A DNA stretch of 7,503 bases from an uncultured Collinsella sp. (GCA_902496645.1 CABVBR010000098.1:1-7503); one strand, 5' to 3'; shown: positions 1 to 7,429, numbered from the stretch's first letter. Numbers and translations: made by a program. The notes: generated by a model from the sequence alone, not told the origin.

Positions 1-1761
<1,761 letters not shown>

Positions 1762-2032
1762 ATGTTGTTGTTCCTTATCTGCACGCGCAATGGGCACGGC
1801 ATGCGGCCGCGCGGGCGTGCTTGGTAGTGCGCTAATACATACAAACAGGTGCGCACAGAGAGGACGTTGCTCAGCACGCTGGCGATCGCTTTGGCAGCCC
1901 TATCACGCGCCGTCCAGACGCAGCAGCTCTAAGCGATGGAGCAGATTCGCCGCGGGTTAGTATACCCGTACTCCGTATGCCCCCACGTAAACCACAGATG
2001 ACGGGACAGGCGGCGTGGGCCCGGACAGATCG
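1762..2032. other. non-coding stretch upstream of the helicase (probable long leader)
   Basis: No gene is supported in these 271 bases. The short open frame on the minus strand here (2059-1871) has no convincing ribosome site and runs into the repeat array. Because the helicase reads leftward, this stretch is its upstream region. If the candidate promoter at about 1959-1964 is used, the mRNA leader would be about 190 bases. Long leaders are known for some cold-responsive DEAD-box helicase genes such as Escherichia coli deaD; applying that here is inference. No tRNA or recognisable riboswitch was seen. Confidence 0.5.
1959..1964 (-). promoter_or_regulatory. candidate -10 box for the helicase gene
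   Basis: On the minus strand the hexamer TATACT, one change from the TATAAT consensus, lies about 200 bases upstream of the helicase start codon. It sits inside a small GGGT/ACCC dyad. No good -35 match occurs at 16-18 bases; the nearest candidate, TTTACG, is 21 bases away. The call is weak and rests on the -10 match alone. Confidence 0.3.
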
Positions 2033-2167
2033 TCTCGATCTGTAACAAAAACTCGGCAAAAACCGGTCTAACTGTTACAGATTGAGACATTGGCTTGCGG
2101 CCGAGATGTTTGTCTTGATCTGTAACAGTTAGAGGTTATTTTCCCTGTTAGATGTTACAGATTGAGA
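2033..2167. repeat. four-copy alternating inverted repeat array with exact 40-bp period
   Basis: Four copies of a 15-mer with consensus TCTCRATCTGTAACA start at 2033 (+), 2073 (-), 2113 (+) and 2153 (-), exactly 40 bases apart and alternating in strand. Copies 1 and 2 differ at one position, and copies 3 and 4 at two. As plus-strand RNA those differences become G-U wobbles, giving hairpins at 2032-2088 and 2111-2169, each with a 25-base loop. Copies 2 and 3 can instead pair with each other through a longer stem (2067-2089 with 2111-2133, 23 pairs including two wobbles), so the two folds exclude each other. A further half copy, ACAGATCG at 2025-2032, pairs with 2036-2043. Function is unknown: operator array, structured RNA or a small repetitive element are all possible. 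It is not a CRISPR, because the units alternate in orientation and are short. Confidence 0.8.
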
Positions 2168-2241
2168 TATTTGGCAGGAACGACCGACGACCGATTAGCC
2201 ATCCTCTTCTGTAGCGAAATGTCATACATTTCCACTTCCAC

Positions 2242-2272
2242 TAGACACCCCCAGGGGGTGTAGGTGTATAGT
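2242..2272 (+). promoter_or_regulatory. probable copA operon promoter
   Basis: The -35 candidate TAGACA (2242-2247) matches TTGACA at five of six positions, and the -10 candidate TATAGT (2267-2272) matches TATAAT at five of six. They are 19 bases apart, longer than the usual 17. Transcription would start near 2279, giving a leader of about 40 bases before copA. The spacer is filled by the dyad at 2245-2261, so a bound repressor would directly block RNA polymerase. The position and the dyad make this the likely main promoter of copA-copZ-csoR. Confidence 0.65.
2245..2261. promoter_or_regulatory. probable CsoR operator (perfect 8-1-8 dyad)
   Basis: ACACCCCC, a central A, then GGGGGTGT form a perfect 17-base palindrome inside the copA promoter. 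A C-tract followed by a G-tract of this kind is the hallmark of known CsoR operators, and a csoR gene is the third gene of this operon, so autoregulation is the simplest reading. The hexamer GGTGTA is then repeated in tandem at 2257-2262 and 2263-2268, which may extend the contact surface toward the -10 box. Binding itself is inferred. Confidence 0.72.
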
Positions 2273-2319
2273 ATCGCCAGGTTAACATTCACGACACAAA
2301 ACCACAGAAAGGAGAAGCC

Positions 2320-4659
2320 ATGGCTCAAGATACGTTCGACGTAGGCGGTATGACATGCGCCGCCTGCCAGGCGCACGTGGACCGCGCCGTGAGCAAGCTC
2401 GACGGCGTCCAGAGCGTCGCGGTCAATTTGCTCGCCGGTTCCATGCTGGTGGGCTACGACCCCGCGCAGGTCTCCCCCGACGATATCTGCGCCGCTGTCG
2501 ACCGCGCAGGCTACTCTGCCTCGCCCGTCGAAGTGGGCACCGCGGCCTCAAGCGGCGGCGCACAAGCCAGGTCCGGCGCCGCCCATATGGAGTCGCCCAC
2601 CAAAAAGCTGGAGGCCGCCGCCTCCGCCATGCGCGCCCGTCTCATCGTCTCGATCGTCTTTCTCATCCCGTTGTTCTACATAGGCATGGGGCACATGCTC
2701 GGCTGGCCGCTGCCTAGCATCTTCACCGACCACACCCACAGCATGACGCTCGCCCTTACCGAGCTCGTCCTGCTCATCCCTATCGTCTACGTCAATGACG
2801 CGTACTTTATCAACGGGTTTAAATCACTCGCGCACGGCGCGCCCACCATGGATGCCCTTATCGCCGTCGGCGCCACTGCATCCATCGCCTGGTCGCTCTA
2901 CGCCATGTTTATCATGGCCGACCAGCTGGCCGCCGGGCAGGTCCACGAGGCCATGATGACGAGCATGGACAACCTGTACTTTGAGAGCGCGGGCACGATT
3001 CTGTCGCTCGTCACCGTGGGCAAATACCTCGAGACGCGCAGCAAGTCCAAGACCGGCGGCGCTATCGAGGCGCTCATCGATCTGGCGCCCAAGACTGCGA
3101 CCGTCGTTGCCGATGACGGCACCGAGACCGCTGTGGACGTCGACAGCATCCTTCCCGGCCAGGTCCTGCGTGTGCGCCCCGGCGAGTCTATCCCTGTCGA
3201 CGGCGTGGTACTCGAGGGCGCGTCGGCCGTGGACGAGAGCGCGCTCACCGGCGAGTCCATCCCCGTGGAAAAGACCGCCGGCGACACCGTCAACGCCGCC
3301 ACGGTCAACCGCACCGGATCGTTTACCTTCCGTGCCACGCGCGTGGGCGCCGACACGTCGCTTGCCAAAATCATCCAGCTCGTCGAGGACGCCAATGCCA
3401 CCAAGGCGCCTATCGCCCGCCTGGCCGATAAGGTCGCCGGTGTGTTCGTACCCGTGGTGTTTGCGATCTCGGCCGTGACCTTTGTGGCATGGCTGGCACT
3501 GACCGGAAGCGTAAACGAGGCGCTCACCTCCGCCGTGGCCGTGTTGGTGATCAGCTGCCCGTGCGCGCTGGGCCTGGCCACGCCCGTCGCCATTATGGTT
3601 GGCACCGGCAAGGGCGCCGAGATGGGCATTCTGTTTAAGAGCGCCGAGGCGCTGGAAAATCTGCGCAACGTGGGCACCGTGGTGCTCGATAAGACCGGCA
3701 CCGTCACCTGCGGCAAGCCGGCCGTGACCGATATCGTGGTGGCCACGCGCGCTGACGGCTCGCCCGCCATGAGCGAAAAGGCGCTGCTCAAGTTAGCCGC
3801 CGCACTAGAGCGCTCGAGCGAGCACCCGCTGGCCGAAGCGATTATGGCCGAGTGCGAGACACGCGGAATCGTCGCACGCATGGTCGAGGACTTTGCCGCC
3901 GTGCCCGGTCGCGGCGTCACGGCGCGCGAGGGGCAGAATGTCATCGCAGCCGGCAACGTTCGTCTGATGAGCGAGCTGGGCGCGGAGGTGCCCGCAGGAC
4001 TTGCCGAGCAATTTGCCACCGAAGGCAAAACGCCGCTGTTCTTTGCCAAGAACAGCGAGCTCGTTGGCACCATCGCCGTGGCTGACGAGGTCAAAGAAAC
4101 GAGCGCCGAGGCCATCGCCGCGCTGCGTTCGCTCGGCGTCGATGTGCGCATGCTCACCGGCGACAACCGCGTGACGGCCGAGGCCATCGCCCGCCGCGTG
4201 GGGCTCACCAGCGAGCAGGTCATCGCCGATGTCCTCCCCGCCGACAAGGAGCGCCACGTGCGCGAGCTGCAGGATGCGGGCAGCAAGGTCGCCATGGTGG
4301 GCGACGGCATCAACGACTCCCCCGCCCTGGCGCGCGCCGACGTGGGCCTTGCGATCGGCACCGGCGCCGACATCGCCAAAGAAGGGGCAGATGTGGTGCT
4401 CATGCGCAGCGACCTCATGGATGTTGCGCGAGCCATCGAACTTTCGCGCGCCACGATTCGCAACATCAAGCAGGACCTGTTCTGGGCGCTGTTCTACAAC
4501 GGCATCGGCATTCCGCTGGCGGCGGGCGTGTTCTTCCCGCTCACCGGCTGGCAGCTCTCGCCGATGTTCGGCGCCGCGGCCATGAGCCTGTCGAGCGTGT
4601 GCGTCGTAAGCAATGCCTTGCGCTTACGTTCTTTCCATCCATCAGTTGCGGTGAAATAG
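2320..4659 (+). CDS. copA: Cu(I)-exporting P1B-type ATPase CopA
   Basis: This is an inner-membrane pump that exports Cu(I) from the cytoplasm using ATP. The protein has 779 residues, a usual length for a one-HMA CopA. The N-terminal metal-binding domain carries GMTCAAC (Cys13 and Cys16). Eight membrane helices can be placed at roughly 108-130, 143-163, 177-199, 220-240, 372-394, 398-425, 720-740 and 748-770. Catalytic landmarks are TGES (310-313, actuator), CPC (413-415, ion site in helix 6), DKTGT (phosphorylated Asp457), SEHPL (500-504, nucleotide domain), TGDN (613-616) and GDGIND (661-666). Tyr726-Asn727 in helix 7 and Met755 with Ser758-Ser759 in helix 8 are the Cu(I)-type (P1B-1) signature, which argues against Zn/Cd or Ag-only classes. 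AAGGAG five bases upstream supports the ATG. It is first in an operon with copZ and csoR and lies behind a CsoR-type operator, so copper induction is expected. No defects were seen. Confidence 0.97.
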   Translation: MAQDTFDVGGMTCAACQAHVDRAVSKLDGVQSVAVNLLAGSMLVGYDPAQVSPDDICAAVDRAGYSASPVEVGTAASSGGAQARSGAAHMESPTKKLEAAASAMRARLIVSIVFLIPLFYIGMGHMLGWPLPSIFTDHTHSMTLALTELVLLIPIVYVNDAYFINGFKSLAHGAPTMDALIAVGATASIAWSLYAMFIMADQLAAGQVHEAMMTSMDNLYFESAGTILSLVTVGKYLETRSKSKTGGAIEALIDLAPKTATVVADDGTETAVDVDSILPGQVLRVRPGESIPVDGVVLEGASAVDESALTGESIPVEKTAGDTVNAATVNRTGSFTFRATRVGADTSLAKIIQLVEDANATKAPIARLADKVAGVFVPVVFAISAVTFVAWLALTGSVNEALTSAVAVLVISCPCALGLATPVAIMVGTGKGAEMGILFKSAEALENLRNVGTVVLDKTGTVTCGKPAVTDIVVATRADGSPAMSEKALLKLAAALERSSEHPLAEAIMAECETRGIVARMVEDFAAVPGRGVTAREGQNVIAAGNVRLMSELGAEVPAGLAEQFATEGKTPLFFAKNSELVGTIAVADEVKETSAEAIAALRSLGVDVRMLTGDNRVTAEAIARRVGLTSEQVIADVLPADKERHVRELQDAGSKVAMVGDGINDSPALARADVGLAIGTGADIAKEGADVVLMRSDLMDVARAIELSRATIRNIKQDLFWALFYNGIGIPLAAGVFFPLTGWQLSPMFGAAAMSLSSVCVVSNALRLRSFHPSVAVK

Positions 4660-4710
4660 GGCGTAATATGCTGAGCTAAACCGCTTTATAGTCCGTATTC
4701 CACCGCAACT
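4644..4710 (+). repeat. stem-loop spanning the copA stop and the copA-copZ gap
   Basis: The arms 4644-4658 and 4696-4710 are complementary at 14 of 15 positions around a 37-base loop. The left arm includes the last codons and stop of copA, and the right arm ends 15 bases before the copZ ribosome site. No T-run follows, so it is not a standard terminator. It could protect or process the mRNA so that copZ and copA are made in different amounts; this role is inferred. Confidence 0.6.
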
Positions 4711-4739
4711 TTAGGTACTCAATCGAAAAGGAGACATTT

Positions 4740-4961
4740 ATGAATTACACGATTAAGACTTCCGGCCTTATGTGCGGCCACTGCGATGCTAAGGTCGAGA
4801 CCGCGCTGCTCAACGTGGCCGGTGTGACCGACGCCGATGCCGATCACGAGACCCAGACCGTCCAGGTAGAGTGCGCCGACACCGTAACCGCCGAGCAGCT
4901 GGCCGCAGCCGTCGAGGGCGCGGGTGAGAAGTTCCACGCCCTGTCCGTGACCGCTGCGTAG
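4740..4961 (+). CDS. copZ: CopZ-like copper chaperone (single HMA domain)
   Basis: This is a small soluble protein of 73 residues made of one heavy-metal-associated domain. It should bind Cu(I) in the cytoplasm through Cys12 and Cys15 in the loop LMCGHC and hand it to CopA, and probably also exchange it with CsoR. The usual loop is GMTCxxC or GMxCGHC; here Gly-Leu-Met precedes the first Cys, so Leu takes the normal Met place while both cysteines are kept. The chain after the loop follows the expected beta-alpha-beta-beta-alpha-beta order. AAAAGGAG six bases before the ATG is a strong ribosome site, perhaps for high output. It lies 80 bases after copA and 43 before csoR on the same strand. An alternative would be a mercury-binding MerP-like role, but the cytoplasmic form (no signal peptide) and the neighbours favour CopZ. 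Confidence 0.92.
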   Translation: MNYTIKTSGLMCGHCDAKVETALLNVAGVTDADADHETQTVQVECADTVTAEQLAAAVEGAGEKFHALSVTAA

Positions 4962-5004
4962 CGACCTGCGCATACCCACCCCCGACCAGAAACGAGGACC
5001 CGCC

Positions 5005-5277
5005 ATGATGGCAGATCATAAATCGGTGACCCGTATGCTCAAGACGGCGCGCGGGCAGATCGACGGCATCCTTAGGATGGTCGAGGAGGACCGCTACTGC
5101 GTCGATATTTCCACGCAGCTCATGGCCACGCAGGCACTCATCGCGCGCATCAACGCCGATGTGCTCAAAGCCCATATCGAGGGCTGTGTCGCCTCGGCCA
5201 TCGAATCGGGAGACGAAGAACTCAAGGCCGCCAAGCTCGCCGAAATCGAACGCGTCGTCGACAAACTCGCCAAGTAA
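5005..5277 (+). CDS. csoR: CsoR-family copper-sensing transcriptional repressor
   Basis: This is an all-helical DNA-binding repressor of 90 residues (DUF156/CsoR-RcnR family) that leaves its operator when Cu(I) binds. The family's ligand set is present: Cys32, His57 and Cys61, with the same 25- and 4-residue spacing as Cys36-His61-Cys65 of Mycobacterium tuberculosis CsoR, and Tyr31 just before the first Cys. This Cys-His-Cys pattern separates copper sensors from the Ni/Co sensor RcnR and from the sulfur-sensing CstR, which lacks the His. The N-terminal helix carries the usual basic patch around Arg10, Lys13 and Arg16. Two ATGs are adjacent (5005 and 5008); GAGGA at 4994-4998 can serve either, so the start is uncertain by one residue. 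As third gene of the operon it should repress its own synthesis through the dyad upstream of copA. Confidence 0.94.
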   Translation: MMADHKSVTRMLKTARGQIDGILRMVEEDRYCVDISTQLMATQALIARINADVLKAHIEGCVASAIESGDEELKAAKLAEIERVVDKLAK

Positions 5278-5344
5278 TTGGTGCAAGGGGGACAGGTACG
5301 TTTGCACCACATTGGTGCAGATTAGCCTGTCCCCCATGCACCAA
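5278..5344. repeat. REP-like long palindrome directly after the csoR stop
   Basis: The arms 5278-5296 and 5326-5344 pair at 18 of 19 positions and contain GGGGGACAGG and its complement. Inside them is a second perfect hairpin, TGCACCA (5303-5309) and TGGTGCA (5313-5319) around a three-base loop. The motif TGGTGCA therefore occurs four times in alternating orientation. The left arm begins at the base after the csoR stop codon. The layout resembles bacterial REP/BIME elements. It may stabilise the 3' end of the copper mRNA. No T-run follows, so it is not a canonical terminator. Confidence 0.75.
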
Positions 5345-5350
5345 ATGGGG

Positions 5351-5356
5351 TATAAA
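5351..5356 (+). promoter_or_regulatory. candidate -10 box for the zinc-ribbon membrane gene
   Basis: TATAAA lies 34 bases before the ATG at 5390 and just after the palindrome at 5278-5344. No clear -35 box sits 16-18 bases upstream, where the palindrome arm would be. If it is used, this gene has its own promoter independent of the copper operon. Confidence 0.35.
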
Positions 5357-5389
5357 GGCGTGCAGCATATCGAATGAGAGGCAGTTTGC

Positions 5390-5863
5390 ATGGATAACTT
5401 TATGAAAGGTCGCAACGGCGCCGACGAACTCACCATCGTGCTCGGCTTTTTCGGCATCATCCTCGCGATGATCGGGTCGATGGCCCGCATCCAGTGGCTC
5501 AGCTGGATTGCTATCGCCGTTATCGTGATCGGTGTGCTGCGCGGCCTGTCCAAGAACGTCGACGCACGCCGCAAGGAGAACGAAGCCTTTGTCTCCGCGA
5601 CTGCGAACGTCCCCGGCTTGGGCAAGTTTGTCGCCAGCTTGGGTGGCGGCGCCGCGGTAGCCAACGCCTCGCGCGCAGCTGGCACAAGCAAGGAAGACCT
5701 TGAGCGCGCCAAGCGCACGGCCAAGAAGATGTGGAAGGGTCGAAAGACCACGGCCTACCTCAAGTGTCCCAACTGCGGCCAGATGCTCTCCGTCCCCAAG
5801 GGCAAGGGCAAGATCCGCGTCACCTGCCCCAAGTGCCACGCCAAGATGGAAACCCGCTCCTAG
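5390..5863 (+). CDS. small membrane protein with two helices and a C-terminal zinc ribbon (function unknown)
   Basis: The family is not recognised. The 157-residue protein has a short hydrophilic N-terminus and two hydrophobic helices at about 14-32 and 36-53, joined by a very short turn around Arg33-Gln35. A basic and Gly/Ala-rich linker follows (about 54-120, with KRTAKKMWKGRK near its end), then a zinc ribbon with two CxxC knuckles, Cys126/Cys129 and Cys146/Cys149, separated by 16 residues. Both knuckles have the CPxC form seen in rubredoxin-like and zinc-ribbon folds. A hairpin of two helices would put both ends on the same side; the basic linker suggests the cytoplasm. GAGAGG eight bases before the ATG supports the start. 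It stands alone between palindromic repeats, 112 bases after csoR, with no sign of belonging to the copper operon. It is probably a real gene given its ribosome site, coherent domains and complete zinc ligands. Confidence 0.85.
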   Translation: MDNFMKGRNGADELTIVLGFFGIILAMIGSMARIQWLSWIAIAVIVIGVLRGLSKNVDARRKENEAFVSATANVPGLGKFVASLGGGAAVANASRAAGTSKEDLERAKRTAKKMWKGRKTTAYLKCPNCGQMLSVPKGKGKIRVTCPKCHAKMETRS

Positions 5864-5873
5864 CCACCGCGCG

Positions 5874-5904
5874 TGGGACAAATAAATCAGGTTTGTTTGT
5901 CCCA
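5874..5904. repeat. palindrome with GGGACA arms after the zinc-ribbon gene
   Basis: TGGGACAAATAAA (5874-5886) and TTTGTTTGTCCCA (5892-5904) pair at 12 of 13 positions around a five-base loop, ten bases after the stop codon at 5861-5863. It shares the GGGACA core with the palindromes at 5278-5344 and 5980-6010. It may act as an mRNA 3'-end hairpin upstream of the true terminator at 5928-5964, or be a mobile REP-like unit. Confidence 0.6.
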
Positions 5905-5927
5905 AAATCTGAAGTATTTGTTCGATA

Positions 5928-5964
5928 AAAAAGCCGAGGCCTCGTGTTGAGACCTCGGCTTTTT
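5928..5964. terminator. bidirectional intrinsic terminator between convergent genes
   Basis: The arms 5928-5943 and 5949-5964 pair at 15 of 16 positions around the loop GTGTT. The GC-rich core GCCGAGG/CCTCGGC is flanked by an A-run on the left and a T-run on the right, so it can end transcription in both directions. It serves the zinc-ribbon gene on the plus strand and the amidohydrolase gene on the minus strand. Confidence 0.88.
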
Positions 5965-5979
5965 GCATGCAGCAACAGA

Positions 5980-6010
5980 ATGTGACAAAGGGACAGTCCC
6001 TTTGTCACAT
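5980..6010. repeat. perfect 31-base palindrome next to the amidohydrolase stop
   Basis: Fifteen bases (5980-5994, ATGTGACAAAGGGAC) are mirrored perfectly by 5996-6010 around a single A at 5995. It ends three bases from the amidohydrolase stop codon (6014-6016 on the minus strand). With no real loop, it is better read as a cruciform-forming or protein-binding DNA element, or a REP-like repeat, than as an RNA terminator; the terminator proper lies 16 bases beyond it. Confidence 0.8.
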
Positions 6011-6013
6011 CAC

Positions 6014-7384
6014 CTACGCTACGCCGTCGCGCGCAAGCTCCTCGGCCAGCGCCTCGGCAGGCATGGCCATAATCGCGTCGAGTTCGGCGTCCACCTCGGG
6101 GATATGCTTGACCTTCAGTTTGCGCACCAGCTCACCGCGGCACATCACGTGCATCGGCTCGCGAAGCGCCGACAGGTCGTCCAGCGGATTCTTACGCGTC
6201 ACCAGAATGTCGGCCGCCTTGCCGCACTCGATCGTGCCGGTCTCGCCACCCAGGCCCAGCAGCTCGGCATTGACCTGCGTGGCCGTATGCAGCGCAAACG
6301 CATTGCTCACGCCGACGTACTTGGCAAAGTAAGCCACCTCGCGCCACATGTCGTACTGCGTCACGAACGGGCAGCTCGAATCCGTGCCCAGGCCCACCTT
6401 AACGCCGGCATCCAGCGCGGCGCGGGCGCTCTCGATAATGCCCGAGCACACGATGTCGCCGTTCTTCTTTTGCGTGTCGGTCGAATGGGTCTTCTTCGGG
6501 TCGAGCAGCACAAACGGCAGCGCCGGGCTAATCGTGCAGGTCACGCTCGGCGCGCGGCCCTCAAGCTGGGTACCCGCGGCACCGTGATACAGATCCAGGA
6601 TCTCGGGGGTCATCGGAGCGCCGTGCTCGATCGTGTCGACGCCCGCTTGAAGCGCTGCCTTTACGCCCTCGGTGCTCTCGACATGGGCCATGACCGGCAG
6701 GCCTGCGTCGTGGGCCGCCTTGCACGCCGCCGCGGCGACCTCGACCGACATGCGCAGTACGCCCGGCTCGCCCACCTCGGTCGCGTCGAACACACCACCC
6801 GTCACGAACAGCTTAATGACGTCGGCGCCGCGCGCGTACAGGTCGCGCACCTGCTCGGCCGCCTCGGCGGGGGTATTGGCAACTTGCGCAAACAGGCCTG
6901 CGCCATGGCCGCCCGGCACCGTGACGCCCGTGCCCGGCGCCACCAGACGCGGGCCCTGATACTTGCCGGCGTCAATGGCATTGCGCACAGCGATGTCGGC
7001 AAACAGAGGATCGCCCGCGCCGCGCACCGTGGTCACGCCGCTCGCCAACTGCTGCTGGGCGCTTCCCTTGAGCATGTGACGCACGACGGCGCGGCCCACC
7101 GGATTGTCGAGCCTCTTCATCAGCGCGCCGGCGTCACCGGACGACATCGGCTTGCCCGTGCCGACAAGATGCACGTGCATGTTGATGAGACCCGGCATGA
7201 GATACGCACCGCCCAGGTCGATGACCTCGGCACCCGCTGGTGCCTGCGCCACGGCACTCGGCCCCATCCACGTAATGACGCCGCGCTCAACAGACACGGC
7301 CATATCGGACTGCGGCTCCATATGCTCCGAGCCATCCAGAATAGTCGCATTGATAAACAACGTGGGACGATCGGCAGTCGCCAT
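6014..7384 (-). CDS. metal-dependent amidohydrolase (imidazolonepropionase/prolidase-like)
   Basis: This is a cytoplasmic hydrolase of the amidohydrolase superfamily, with 456 residues from the chosen start. The small beta-sandwich made by the two ends surrounds a TIM barrel holding the metals. Ligands are visible in order: HxH (His70, His72) after MPGLINM, a carboxylated-lysine candidate Lys191 in VIKLFVTGG, His234 in VMAHVES, His254 in TIEHG and Asp335 in GLGTDSS. This is the complete binuclear set. The pattern fits the group that includes Xaa-Pro and Xaa-Arg/Lys dipeptidases and relatives of imidazolonepropionase; the substrate cannot be told from sequence alone, and no histidine-degradation genes are nearby. 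No signal peptide was seen. The start at 7384 is preferred over the upstream ATG at 7417 because GGAGGAG lies six bases before it. It stands alone and converges on the zinc-ribbon gene across a shared terminator. Confidence 0.92.
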   Translation of the reverse strand: MATADRPTLFINATILDGSEHMEPQSDMAVSVERGVITWMGPSAVAQAPAGAEVIDLGGAYLMPGLINMHVHLVGTGKPMSSGDAGALMKRLDNPVGRAVVRHMLKGSAQQQLASGVTTVRGAGDPLFADIAVRNAIDAGKYQGPRLVAPGTGVTVPGGHGAGLFAQVANTPAEAAEQVRDLYARGADVIKLFVTGGVFDATEVGEPGVLRMSVEVAAAACKAAHDAGLPVMAHVESTEGVKAALQAGVDTIEHGAPMTPEILDLYHGAAGTQLEGRAPSVTCTISPALPFVLLDPKKTHSTDTQKKNGDIVCSGIIESARAALDAGVKVGLGTDSSCPFVTQYDMWREVAYFAKYVGVSNAFALHTATQVNAELLGLGGETGTIECGKAADILVTRKNPLDDLSALREPMHVMCRGELVRKLKVKHIPEVDAELDAIMAMPAEALAEELARDGVA

Positions 7385-7390
7385 ATCGGG

Positions 7391-7400
7391 CTCCTCCCCC
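7391..7400 (-). promoter_or_regulatory. ribosome binding site fixing the amidohydrolase start
   Basis: On the minus strand GGGGGAGGAG ends six bases before the ATG at 7384-7382. The in-frame ATG at 7417-7415, eleven codons upstream, has no comparable purine run, so the shorter protein is favoured. Confidence 0.8.
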
Positions 7401-7423
7401 TCAGAAAACTTCAACATTTGTCC

Positions 7424-7429
7424 ATTATC
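7424..7429 (-). promoter_or_regulatory. candidate -10 box for the amidohydrolase gene
   Basis: GATAAT on the minus strand is one change from consensus and would place the transcript start close to 7417. That would leave the upstream ATG at the very 5' end, which again favours the start at 7384. No good -35 box is seen 17 bases upstream, so confidence is low. Confidence 0.35.

Noticed and set aside
1871..2059. 62-residue minus-strand open frame in the non-coding gap
   Set aside because: It has no ribosome site, starts inside the repeat array, and its Arg/Ser-rich composition matches no known fold. It is treated as chance.
2033..2167. CRISPR array
   Set aside because: Units alternate in orientation, are only 15 bases long with 25-base gaps, and no cas genes are present. 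CRISPR repeats run in one direction.
2898..4469. 523-residue minus-strand open frame
   Set aside because: It lies wholly antisense to copA, has Ser/Ala/Thr-rich composition without domains, and is explained by the GC-rich third positions of copA.
4662..4692. Internal promoter before copZ (TATAGT at 4687-4692)
   Set aside because: No -35 box lies at a usable distance and the hexamer falls in the loop of the intercistronic stem-loop. The operon promoter explains copZ.
4810..5968. Two long minus-strand open frames (4810-5751 and 5222-5968)
   Set aside because: They overlap copZ, csoR and the zinc-ribbon gene in antisense, cross palindromes and terminators, and show no domains or ribosome sites.
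5980..6010. Main transcription terminator for the amidohydrolase gene
   Set aside because: The palindrome has a one-base centre and no T-run on either side. The hairpin at 5928-5964 with A- and T-runs fits the role far better.
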